A stretch of DNA of 51,293 nt. Origin: Oscillospiraceae bacterium. Lineage in GTDB: Bacteria; Bacillota_A; Clostridia; Oscillospirales; Oscillospiraceae. The translations under genes were made by a program, and so were the position numbers. Shown piece after piece: positions 33,859 to 44,908 of this stretch. The notes under the pieces are model-generated. The model saw only the letters and a list, made by a program, of their open reading frames with translations. It was not told the origin of the DNA and searched no databases. The DNA lies in NCBI GenBank assembly GCA_017408725.1, contig JAFQUA010000014.1, positions 1 through 51,293 on the forward strand, read 5' to 3'. Positions within the stretch are counted from its first letter, which is position 1. Every line of letters begins with the position of its first letter.

Positions 33859-35001
33859 ATGAAACGTATCGCAGTTTGTTGTATTGCGGTGTGCCTGCTG
33901 CTCAGCGGCTGTGCTGAATTATTTGACGGTAACTATGTTTCAACAATGCCTCATGAGGAGCAAAGCGGTTCGCAGGGAGGCGTTAATGCGCAGGTCAATG
34001 AGTACGAAGAACTGTTGGCGGCGCTGATTTCCATGGCAGAAAGAGGCTCCCGAAACGGCATTATTTACATCCCCAATTATGATCAGGAGCAGATCGGGGC
34101 AGATATGGAAAAAGCTGCAAAGATTACCCTGTTCAGAAGCCCTATCGCCGCTTATGCGGTGGAGGAGATCACATGGGACCTGGGCACTAACAGCGGACAG
34201 CGGGCAGTGGCTGTCAGCATAACCTATTTCCATGAGCGTTCCGAGATCCTGAAGATTCGCCGGGTCAGCAATGCCGAAGAAGCGATAGAAATGCTCTATA
34301 GGGAGCTGGAGGACAACTCTCCCGGTGTGGTAATGTATTTAGAGGATTACAGCAAAGTGGATTATGTGCAGTTAGTCGAGCAATATGCTTTCCATAATCC
34401 ACAAACGGTAATGGAAGTGCCGCAGGTTATTGCCAATGTCTATCCCAAAACTGGATCCTCAAGAGTTGTGGAACTAAAATTTAATTATCAGAATACACGG
34501 GAAGATTTGCGTCTTTTTAAGAGTCAGGTTTTACCGGTCTATACATCGTTTCAATACCAGGTGACCGACAATGCACCAGATCAGGAGAAGTTTAGCCAAT
34601 TGTATTCCCTGCTGATGGTACGCGGCTTTGGCGAGTATACCATTGAAACATCTATAACGCCAGCTTACAGCCTACTGTGGCATGGAACTGGGGATTCCAA
34701 AGCATTTGCTACATTGTATGCCGCCATCTGCCGACTGTCGAAATTGGAATGTCAGGTGATCGTAGGGACCCGTGAGGGTGAACCCTGGTATTGGAATCTG
34801 ATAAAGACCGGTGACAGCTATTATCATCTGGATCTTCTGCAGAGTTATACGCAGGGGGCATTCCGTTTGATGACCGACAGGGAAATGTCAGGATATGTCT
34901 GGAACTACTCTGCGTATCCCCCAACACCGGAGGAAATGGATTCCCAGATTCAGGAAACAGAGCCCCAAGAAACAGAACCTGCAGAAACCCAACCGAAATA
35001 A
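33859..35001 (+). CDS. Lipoprotein with transglutaminase-like fold lacking the catalytic Cys
   Basis: This 380-residue protein starts behind AAAGGAG. A lipobox CLLLSGC anchors it to the outer membrane face. The N-terminal 200 residues have no named domain. Residues about 270-335 (HGTGDSKAFATLYAAICRLSKLECQVIVG, cut here for order only: helix, strand, then WYWNLIKTGDSYYHLDLLQ) follow the transglutaminase core pattern, but Ser replaces the nucleophilic Cys and Trp/Tyr the usual His, so it is probably non-enzymatic. The tail is Glu/Thr/Pro-rich (QETEPQETEPAETQPK). It is the last gene of the topoisomerase-YitT transcript. Confidence 0.8.
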   Translation: MKRIAVCCIAVCLLLSGCAELFDGNYVSTMPHEEQSGSQGGVNAQVNEYEELLAALISMAERGSRNGIIYIPNYDQEQIGADMEKAAKITLFRSPIAAYAVEEITWDLGTNSGQRAVAVSITYFHERSEILKIRRVSNAEEAIEMLYRELEDNSPGVVMYLEDYSKVDYVQLVEQYAFHNPQTVMEVPQVIANVYPKTGSSRVVELKFNYQNTREDLRLFKSQVLPVYTSFQYQVTDNAPDQEKFSQLYSLLMVRGFGEYTIETSITPAYSLLWHGTGDSKAFATLYAAICRLSKLECQVIVGTREGEPWYWNLIKTGDSYYHLDLLQSYTQGAFRLMTDREMSGYVWNYSAYPPTPEEMDSQIQETEPQETEPAETQPK

Positions 35002-35010
35002 ACTATTTTG

Positions 35011-35040
35011 AATCCCCTGAAAAACAGGGGATTCTTTTTT
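35011..35040 (+). terminator. Terminator after the lipoprotein gene
   Basis: AATCCCCTG pairs with CAGGGGATT, followed by CTTTTTT. Confidence 0.9.
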
Positions 35041-35050
35041 GAAAAAAGTG

Positions 35051-35078
35051 TTGACAAATGGAAAGAATCTGCTATAAT
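35051..35078 (+). promoter_or_regulatory. Promoter of tRNA-Gly
   Basis: A consensus TTGACA, a 16-bp spacer and a consensus TATAAT lie 12 bp before the tRNA. Confidence 0.85.
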
Positions 35079-35090
35079 ACTTCTTGTTCC

Positions 35091-35166
35091 GCGGGTGTAG
35101 CTCATCCGGTAGAGCGCCACCTTGCCAAGGTGGAGGTAGCGAGTTCGAGCCTCGTCACCCGCTCCA
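35091..35166 (+). tRNA. tRNA-Gly (GCC)
   Basis: This is a 76-nt tRNA with encoded CCA. The acceptor GCGGGTG pairs with CACCCGC. The anticodon stem CCACC/GGTGG encloses loop TTGCCAA, anticodon GCC. The T-arm reads GTTCGAGCCTC. A hairpin terminator follows directly, and three partial copies of its 3' end lie 155-230 bp downstream. Confidence 0.96.
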
Positions 35167-35167
35167 T

Positions 35168-35203
35168 AAAAAAGAAAGTCGCCATTTGGCGGCTTTCTTT
35201 TTT
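35168..35203 (+). terminator. Terminator of tRNA-Gly
   Basis: AAAGAAAG-CGCC pairs with GGCG-CTTTCTTT, followed by a T-run. Confidence 0.88.
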
Positions 35204-35320
35204 ATATAGTTTTGGTTGTGACGATGGCTCGAACCATCCAAATCCAACCTGCCGGTGGCAGGTTGACCGCGGGGTAGGGGCCCAGCGGTACATTAATTTT
35301 TGCCGAAGGCAAAAATGCAA

Positions 35321-35396
35321 ACGAGCCTCGTCACCCGTGGGGGGTGGCAAACGAGCCTCGTCACCCGTGGGGGTGGCAAACGAGCCTCGTCACCCG
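35321..35396 (+). repeat. Three tandem copies of the tRNA-Gly 3' end
   Basis: The 17-base block ACGAGCCTCGTCACCCG, which but for its first two bases is the 3' part of the tRNA-Gly, occurs at 35321, 35351 and 35380, joined by near-identical TGGGGGTGGCAA linkers (period 29-30 bp). The stretch 35206-35432 holds no gene; besides the repeats there are hairpins AACCTGCC/GGCAGGTT near 35247 and TTTTTGCC/GGCAAAAA near 35298. Confidence 0.88.
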
Positions 35397-35432
35397 CTTT
35401 GCATAGTTCTGCCATAAATGGGCAAAGTATTA

Positions 35433-35870
35433 TTACAGTGTGGTATCGCTCTCCATTTGCCCCACGATCCTACTGAGTTCAGTTGCTTTTGCCGGATCGA
35501 TCTTCTTCCAAAGTCCGTCTGCTCCCTGTAGGAATCGGTCGCCTTTCTGGCGGTATATTTTTTGAAAACCATCAGAATATGAAAGAACAATATAAAAATC
35601 GCTGCCGACGGCTGTTTCCGGATCTTCGTCAGGCGCACCGTAGGGATTGATCAGCCGCAGGTAATCCAGTATCTGCTGCATTTTTGAGTCTGTTGTATAG
35701 TGCCGCTGGGTGTTAATGGGGCCGTTATCATAGTATACGGTCACCGCGGTCACTACCCGAAAATTGGAAAGACCGGAATCCCCCGGATGCCGGTTGCAGC
35801 CGGTTGTGATGCACAGAAGCAAAATGACGGCTGTGATAACAGGAAATACATGCTTTGCTTTTTTTCTCAC
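35433..35870 (-). CDS. Small lipoprotein of unknown function
   Basis: The product is 145 residues, with a GTG start at 35870 behind GGAGG. The signal peptide PVITAVILLLCITTGC has a lipobox (ITTGC). The mature part, about 120 residues, has VTVYYDNGPINTQRHYTTD and SDFYIVLSYSDGFQKIYRQK, a beta-rich pattern seen in small clostridial lipoproteins without known function. It stands alone between the tRNA-Gly scar region and asnS and has no visible partner. Confidence 0.78.
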   Translation of the reverse strand: MRKKAKHVFPVITAVILLLCITTGCNRHPGDSGLSNFRVVTAVTVYYDNGPINTQRHYTTDSKMQQILDYLRLINPYGAPDEDPETAVGSDFYIVLSYSDGFQKIYRQKGDRFLQGADGLWKKIDPAKATELSRIVGQMESDTTL

Positions 35871-35956
35871 AATGATCCCTCCTCATTGCATAGGATTGAC
35901 ATTCTTACGGAGGATTATATGTGAGAATATCCGTAAAAATTTACGGAATCCACCAT

Positions 35957-35992
35957 GTAAAAAATCTCCGCTAAAATTTTCAGCGGAGATTT
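35957..35992 (-). terminator. Terminator of asnS
   Basis: AAATCTCCGCT pairs with AGCGGAGATTT, with T-runs on both strands. Confidence 0.88.
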
Positions 35993-35997
35993 ATTTT

Positions 35998-37389
35998 TTA
36001 CAGTTCGCAGTTGCCTACGGTTCTGGGGAAGGGGATGGCATCGCGGATGTTGCCGATGCCGGTCAGGTACATGACGCAGCGCTCAAAGCCCAGACCAAAG
36101 CCGGCGTGACGGCAGGAGCCGTACTTGCGCAGATCCATGTAGAAGCCGTAATCTTCGGGATTCATACCCAGCTCTTCAATGCGGGCCTTCAGAACCTCGT
36201 AGTTGTCCTCACGCTGAGAGCCGCCGGTGATCTCACCCACACCGGGCACCAGGCAGTCCACAGCGGCAACGGTCTTGCCATCGGGGTTCAGCTTCATGTA
36301 GAAAGCCTTGATGTCCTTGGGATAGTCGGTGACAAAGACGGGCTTCTTGAAGATTACTTCCGTCAGATAACGCTCATGCTCGGTCTGCAGGTCGCAGCCC
36401 CAGCTGACGGGATACTCAAACTGGTCATTGTGCTGCTCCAGCAGGGCAACAGCTTCGGTATAGGTGATGCGGCCGAAGTCGTTGTTCAGAATGTTGTTCA
36501 GACGGTCAAGCAGTCCCTTGTCCATAAACTGATTGAAGAATGCCATTTCTTCGGGTGCGTGCTCCAGAACATAAGAAATGATATACTTCAGCATATCTTC
36601 CTCTACCCGGAGCAGATCGTCCAGATCAGCGAACGCCATTTCGGGCTCGATCATCCAGAATTCCGCAGCATGGCGGGTGGTGTTGGAGTTTTCCGCACGG
36701 AAGGTGGGGCCGAAGGTGTAGATGTTCTTGAAGGCCATGGCGAAGGTCTCGCCGTTGAGCTGACCGGAAACGGTCAAATTGGTGGGCTTGCCGTAGAAGT
36801 CCTGAGAGAAGTCTACCTTGCCGTCCTCAGTCTTGGGAATGTTGTTCAGATCCAGTGTAGTGACCTGGAACATTTCGCCGGCACCCTCGCAGTCGGAACC
36901 GGTGATCAGGGGAGTGTGAACATAGACAAAGTCCCGATCCTGGAAGAACTTGTGAATGGCCATAGCCGCAAGGCTGCGAACGCGGAACACAGCCTGGAAG
37001 GTGTTGGTCCGGGGACGCAGGTGGGTAATGGTCCGCAGGAACTCCATGGAGTGACGCTTGGGCTGCAGGGGGAAGTCACCGGTGGAGGGGCCCTCTACGG
37101 TAACGGAGGAAGCCTGAATCTCAAAGGGCTGCTTGGAGTCGGGAGTCAGGACCACAGTGCCCTTGACGATGAGGGCAGCGCCAATATTGATCTTGGAGAT
37201 CTCCTGAAAATTTTCAATGGTGTCATTATAAACGACCTGGACGGGGGTGAAGTAAGTGCCGTCGTTCAGAACGATGAAGCCAAACTGTTTGCTGGGGCGG
37301 CGATTACGCACCCAACCGCCGATCTCGATTTCTTTATCCGCATAGGCAGCGGTGTTTCTGAACAGCTCGCGTACAGAAATCAGTTCCAT
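35998..37389 (-). CDS. asnS: Asparaginyl-tRNA synthetase
   Basis: This 463-residue protein starts at the ATG at 37389 with AGAGAGGA; a longer frame passes through the promoter. An OB-fold anticodon-binding domain ([20 protein letters not shown]) comes first. The class II core has [21 protein letters not shown] (motif 2 region, shown to 20) and [20 protein letters not shown] (motif 3). The asparagine type, rather than aspartate, is supported by the short length and the FxAENSNTxRHxxEF sequence. It charges tRNA-Asn. It is a single gene with its own promoter and terminator. Confidence 0.93.
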   Translation of the reverse strand: MELISVRELFRNTAAYADKEIEIGGWVRNRRPSKQFGFIVLNDGTYFTPVQVVYNDTIENFQEISKINIGAALIVKGTVVLTPDSKQPFEIQASSVTVEGPSTGDFPLQPKRHSMEFLRTITHLRPRTNTFQAVFRVRSLAAMAIHKFFQDRDFVYVHTPLITGSDCEGAGEMFQVTTLDLNNIPKTEDGKVDFSQDFYGKPTNLTVSGQLNGETFAMAFKNIYTFGPTFRAENSNTTRHAAEFWMIEPEMAFADLDDLLRVEEDMLKYIISYVLEHAPEEMAFFNQFMDKGLLDRLNNILNNDFGRITYTEAVALLEQHNDQFEYPVSWGCDLQTEHERYLTEVIFKKPVFVTDYPKDIKAFYMKLNPDGKTVAAVDCLVPGVGEITGGSQREDNYEVLKARIEELGMNPEDYGFYMDLRKYGSCRHAGFGLGFERCVMYLTGIGNIRDAIPFPRTVGNCEL

Positions 37390-37425
37390 AATGCATTCCT
37401 CTCTTACAAAATAAATATTAGATAC

Positions 37426-37454
37426 AGTATACGCCAAACTGGCAGATTTTACAA
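37426..37454 (-). promoter_or_regulatory. Promoter of asnS
   Basis: On the minus strand TTGTAA, 17 bp and TATACT lie 37 bp before the start. I see no T-box elements. Confidence 0.65.
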
Positions 37455-37484
37455 GAGGGAAGTTGCATTCTTGTGCAAAAATAA

Positions 37485-37517
37485 TCAAAAATCCCTCCGG
37501 ATTGTACCGGAGGGATT
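37485..37517 (-). terminator. Terminator of the ATP synthase operon
   Basis: AATCCCTCCGG pairs with CCGGAGGGATT, followed on the minus strand by TTTTTG; it lies 5 bp after the atpC stop. Confidence 0.9.
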
Positions 37518-37521
37518 GCTG

Positions 37522-39356
<1,835 letters not shown>

Positions 39357-40193
39357 TCAGGATCCTGCGACGATTTCCGTGATCTCTTGCGTAATGGCTG
39401 CCTGACGGGCCTGATTGAACTTCAGACTCAGTTCGGCGATCATATCGTCGGCATTCTGGGTGGCGGAGTCCATGGCGGTACGCCGCGCGGCCTGCTCGGC
39501 AGCCCGGCTTTCGCACAGCGCGCCGTAAAGAATGCCGCCCAGATATTCAGGTACGATGGCTTCAAAGACCTCTGCGCTGCCCGGTTCATAGAGAATTTCG
39601 GATGCGCATTTGCCTTGATACTCCTGAAGCAGAGGAAGCATCCGGAGAGTCGAGGGGGTCTGGGAGAGAACGGAAACAAAATTGGTATAACCAATATAGA
39701 TCTCGTCAAATTCACCGCTCAAGTAGGCCTTACTCAGCTGCTTGGCAGCGGAGAAGCAGTCGCCTACGGAAACATCCGCTGCTTCCGCGTAGGCTTCCGT
39801 AAAAATGGGGAACTTGTGGGATTTGAAATAATCCACAGCCTTTTTGCCAATGGGGAAAACAGTAGCATCCTTGCCTTCCATCTCGGCGGTGACCAGCTTC
39901 AGAATGTTGCTGTTATATCCGCCGGCAAGACCGCGGTCACCCGCGATGACCACATACAGGGACTTCTTAACTTCCCGCTGGACAAGGTAATCGGAAGAAA
40001 AATCCGAATTGGAATTGACGATATCGGTGATGGTAGAGTAGAGAATTTCAAAGTAAGGCCGGGAATTGGCAACCCGGGCCTGCGCGTGCCGCAGTTTGGA
40101 AGCGGCCACCATTTCCATGGCCTTGGTGATCTGCTTGGTGGACTCCATACTGCGGATGCGGTTTTTGATTTCCTTAGTGGAAACGCCAGCCAT
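39357..40193 (-). CDS. atpG: ATP synthase gamma subunit
   Basis: This 278-residue rotor shaft subunit opens MAGVSTKEIKNRIRSMESTK and continues QITKAMEMVAASKLRHAQAR. It closes DSATQNADDMIAELSLKFNQ, ARQAAITQEITEIVAGS, both conserved coiled-coil ends. The central Rossmann-like domain includes GDRGLAGGYNSNI. The start at 40193 has GGAAGGAGG. It lies between atpA and atpD. Confidence 0.96.
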   Translation of the reverse strand: MAGVSTKEIKNRIRSMESTKQITKAMEMVAASKLRHAQARVANSRPYFEILYSTITDIVNSNSDFSSDYLVQREVKKSLYVVIAGDRGLAGGYNSNILKLVTAEMEGKDATVFPIGKKAVDYFKSHKFPIFTEAYAEAADVSVGDCFSAAKQLSKAYLSGEFDEIYIGYTNFVSVLSQTPSTLRMLPLLQEYQGKCASEILYEPGSAEVFEAIVPEYLGGILYGALCESRAAEQAARRTAMDSATQNADDMIAELSLKFNQARQAAITQEITEIVAGS

Positions 40194-40208
40194 GGTCTGC
40201 CTCCTTCC

Positions 40209-42278
<2,070 letters not shown>

Positions 42279-42282
<4 letters not shown>

Positions 42283-42779
42283 ACCTGATCACCCAATTCG
42301 TTGATAAAGTCGTCAATGAGCTTGCCCTGATCAGCAGCGTTCAGTTCACGGGCGACCACCTTTTCGGCGATGGCGATGGCCATACCGGAAATTTCGTCCT
42401 TGGCATCATTGATTGCTTTCTTCTTTTCCATGGCAATATCTGCCGCTGCCTTGTCGCGAATGGCAGCAGCCTCCAAGCTGGCCTGCCGGAGGATTTCTTC
42501 CTCCCGGGTCTGGGCTCGCACAGTGGCATCCTTGACGATTTTTTCGCCGGTTTCTACGGCAGCGGAGAGCTTCAGCTTATACTCCTGCTCCAGTGCCGCG
42601 GCACTATGCTGCGCGGCATCGGCGTTGGCGTACATATCGTCGATCTCCCTCTGGCGGTCCTCAATGATCTTCATGACGGGACCAAACAGAAATTTTCTCG
42701 CCACAAAAAAGATGGTCAAAGTATTTAGCAGAATGAACAGCGCAGTCCAGGGGTTGACACCCAAAAATGATTCAAACAC
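42279..42779 (-). CDS. atpF: ATP synthase b subunit
   Basis: The product is 166 residues, with a GTG start at 42779 behind AAAGGAG. One N-terminal membrane helix (NPWTALFILLNTLTIFFVARKF) is followed by a long charged helix (RQREIDDMYANADAAQHSAA and on), the peripheral stalk dimer. There is one b gene only, so a homodimer is expected. Confidence 0.94.
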
Positions 42780-42814
42780 TTGCGTTGCTCCTTTCTAATG
42801 GAAGTGGAAAGGAC

Positions 42815-43060
42815 TTACAGCAGGAACAGAATCAAGAAGGCGATGATCAGAGAGTAAATACCGGTGGTTTCCGCGATGGCACAACCCATGATCATGGTGG
42901 AGCGCAGGGTGCCGGCAGCTTCGGGCTGACGGGCCATACCGTCCAGAGCGTGCGCAACTGCGTTACCTTCGCCGACACCGGGGCCGATAGCGCCGATACC
43001 CATACAAAGACCTGCACCGATAGCCTTACCGGCGATCGCGATAGCTTCTGCTAATTCCAT
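42815..43060 (-). CDS. atpE: ATP synthase c subunit, sodium-type
   Basis: This 81-residue helical hairpin forms the rotor ring. The polar loop is ARQPEAAG. The ion-binding carboxylate is E64 in AIAETTGIYS. In sodium-driven rings (Ilyobacter tartaricus, Clostridium paradoxum) the site is Q or E at 32, E65, S/T66 and Y70. Here E31, E64, T65 and Y69 occupy the same places with an offset of one, so sodium coupling is likely. The start at 43060 follows AGGAGG. Confidence 0.95.
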   Translation of the reverse strand: MELAEAIAIAGKAIGAGLCMGIGAIGPGVGEGNAVAHALDGMARQPEAAGTLRSTMIMGCAIAETTGIYSLIIAFLILFLL

Positions 43061-43108
43061 AAAAAGTTCCTCCTAAAATGTTTTATATAAATTTTATGGT
43101 TAATGAAG

Positions 43109-44008
43109 TCAGGCACCCTGCTGCTCTTCCGGAGAAGGCAGAGATGCGGAAATATAGACCATGGTCAGAAGTGTAAAGACATAGGCCTGTACAAATCCGG
43201 AGAACAGGTCAAAGTAGCAACTCAGAACCGCGGGCAGACCCAAAGCCAGGATCGGAACGCCGGAAAGAAGTCCGGTGGCCTGCAGCAGGCCAAACAGACC
43301 CAGAACAGCGGTGATAATGCCGAAAACCAGAGCTACAGTTTTGCGTTTCTTATTCCAAAGGAAGATCAATCCGCCGCCCACAGCCAGCAGGATCACGGAA
43401 ACCAGCCAACCGGAAGCGGTGATCAGATTCAGCAGAGCGGTGGAAGCAAGACTCAAAGAGGTGTAGATCAGGGCGGTGATAACACCGCCGCCGGCTACGT
43501 TACCGAAGTGACGGAAAGCCATGGAAACCGGCTGGGCGATCTCGGAAATGATGTTCATGGGGGTCATGACCACGATGGGTTCTGTAAAACCCTTCAGCCA
43601 GCCGAGGAAGCCGTTGTTTTTGATGTTGTTGTACCAGATGATGGCAGTGACCATCAGCGCCCATACGATGGTGCAGCTGAGGTCTGCGGTGGAAGACCGA
43701 AGGAAACCGGTCAAACCGATAAAGCTGCCACAGATGGAGCTGAGGAAAATGGTTCCGATAAAGGGGACCCAGTGGGCGTTATGCTCACCCATGGTCTCTG
43801 TAACCATGTTGCGCAGCATCATCACGCCCTTTTCCACCATGACCTGAAGACCGTCGGGGCGTTTTTTCAGCCGCTTGCCCAGATAAATGCTGAGAGCGCA
43901 AAGAAAAATGGTGACGATCAGGTGAGAAACTGTGGTCTGGGTAATGTTGATGTCGCCGAAGATCGGTATTGTGAAATAGATAAAAGCGCCGTCAACACTC
44001 ATATTCAT
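43109..44008 (-). CDS. atpB: ATP synthase a subunit
   Basis: This 299-residue membrane protein forms the stator half-channels. The conserved Arg lies in the segment FGNVAGGGVITALIYTSLSL region (helix 4/5), with MAFRHFGNVAGG before it, and IAQPVSMAFRHFGN as the usual signature. It is slightly longer than the average clostridial a subunit owing to hydrophobic stretches near residues 195-240 (LVSVILLAVGGGLIFLW). The start overlaps the atpI stop by 4 bp. Confidence 0.93.
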   Translation of the reverse strand: MNMSVDGAFIYFTIPIFGDINITQTTVSHLIVTIFLCALSIYLGKRLKKRPDGLQVMVEKGVMMLRNMVTETMGEHNAHWVPFIGTIFLSSICGSFIGLTGFLRSSTADLSCTIVWALMVTAIIWYNNIKNNGFLGWLKGFTEPIVVMTPMNIISEIAQPVSMAFRHFGNVAGGGVITALIYTSLSLASTALLNLITASGWLVSVILLAVGGGLIFLWNKKRKTVALVFGIITAVLGLFGLLQATGLLSGVPILALGLPAVLSCYFDLFSGFVQAYVFTLLTMVYISASLPSPEEQQGA

Positions 44009-44409
44009 GCATCATTACCACCTTTCTTGCGGATGAATTCGTAAACAGTCAAAATAGGACGGTTGAAAACCAGAGGAATTGCCAGGGCAAGCACATTGCA
44101 GATGCCGCTTTTTGCCAGCAGGATCAGCGCGATCAAAATGAAAGCCATACGACCCATGTAAGAGAACTGGATCAGTTTCTGGCCACCGGCTACATCCTGC
44201 GCCTCCGCTTTTTTGGACGCAAGATCCACGCCCAGTGTCATAAAGAAAAAGTTCGCAATGGCTATGAGGCTGCCGAAGATGCCACCCAGCAGCACAGCCC
44301 AGTCATAGTAACCCAGCAGCGCAAAAATGCCGACCATGACAGCGGTGCAAAGAGTCTGTCCCGCTGCGATGGGCAATAGGTCTTTCCATATCGATTTACG
44401 GGAGTCCAT
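44005..44409 (-). CDS. atpI: ATP synthase subunit I-like protein
   Basis: This 134-residue protein has four predicted membrane helices (TLCTAVMVGIFALLGYYDWA, VLLGGIFGSLIAIANFFFMT, and others), the size and position of AtpI, which helps c-ring assembly. The start at 44409 follows GGAGG. AtpI sequences are weakly conserved, so the call relies on context and topology. Confidence 0.82.
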   Translation of the reverse strand: MDSRKSIWKDLLPIAAGQTLCTAVMVGIFALLGYYDWAVLLGGIFGSLIAIANFFFMTLGVDLASKKAEAQDVAGGQKLIQFSYMGRMAFILIALILLAKSGICNVLALAIPLVFNRPILTVYEFIRKKGGNDA

Positions 44410-44426
44410 AGTTACCTCCGGGTTTA

Positions 44427-44681
44427 TCAGTCGTGGTCGTTGAAGGAAACAGGAGGATCATCGTCATGCTTACGGCGACCTAAACGCTCCATGGCCTTCA
44501 GCGAGGTGCGGAAACCGTCAATAGCGGTAATGATACCTAACGCGATGCCGACCCATAGAACCCAATCGCCCCAACCGAGACTGTTTCTCACCCATAGGGC
44601 AAGCAGAATGAATCCGGCAAGAGGAAGGGCAGTGCTGAGCCCCAACTGGGTCAGCCATACCAAAAGGGTCAGATCTTTCAT
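44427..44681 (-). CDS. AtpZ/AtpQ-like small membrane protein, first gene of the atp operon
   Basis: This 84-residue protein has two hydrophobic helices (LGLSTALPLAGFILLALWV and WVLWVGIALGIITAIDGF) and a charged tail. It corresponds to the small AtpZ/AtpQ-like protein (Pfam AtpR/AtpZ type) that often precedes atpI and may act in Mg2+/Ca2+ transport or c-ring insertion. The start at 44681 follows AGGAG. Confidence 0.75.
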   Translation of the reverse strand: MKDLTLLVWLTQLGLSTALPLAGFILLALWVRNSLGWGDWVLWVGIALGIITAIDGFRTSLKAMERLGRRKHDDDPPVSFNDHD

Positions 44682-44725
44682 GAAGAATACTCCTGTAACT
44701 TATCGGGCACAAATATTCAAAATAT

Positions 44726-44754
44726 AGTATACTGGAAACCATACTCTTTTTCAA
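44726..44754 (-). promoter_or_regulatory. Promoter of the ATP synthase operon
   Basis: On the minus strand TTGAAA, 17 bp and TATACT lie about 45 bp before the first gene. On the plus strand a TATAAT at 44873-44878 may be the -10 box for recD2. Confidence 0.65.
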
Positions 44755-44908
44755 GAACGAATTGTAAAAGTTTCGGCAAAAGATAAAAACATAGTTCAAT
44801 ATGATAATCATGCCCCGTTTTAAGAAAAGATTTCAGCAAAGGTCTTTTCAATGGGGCAAAAATGTTGTAAACTATAATCAAAACAAAAAGCGGAGCGAAG
44901 CGAGAATC

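Noticed and set aside
35210..35400. Possible CRISPR or small RNA in the repeat block after tRNA-Gly
   Set aside because: Only three copies with almost identical linkers, all derived from the tRNA 3' end; no cas genes in the window.
37381..37500. T-box leader before asnS
   Set aside because: The leader is under 50 nt and lacks the T-box sequence and specifier stem.
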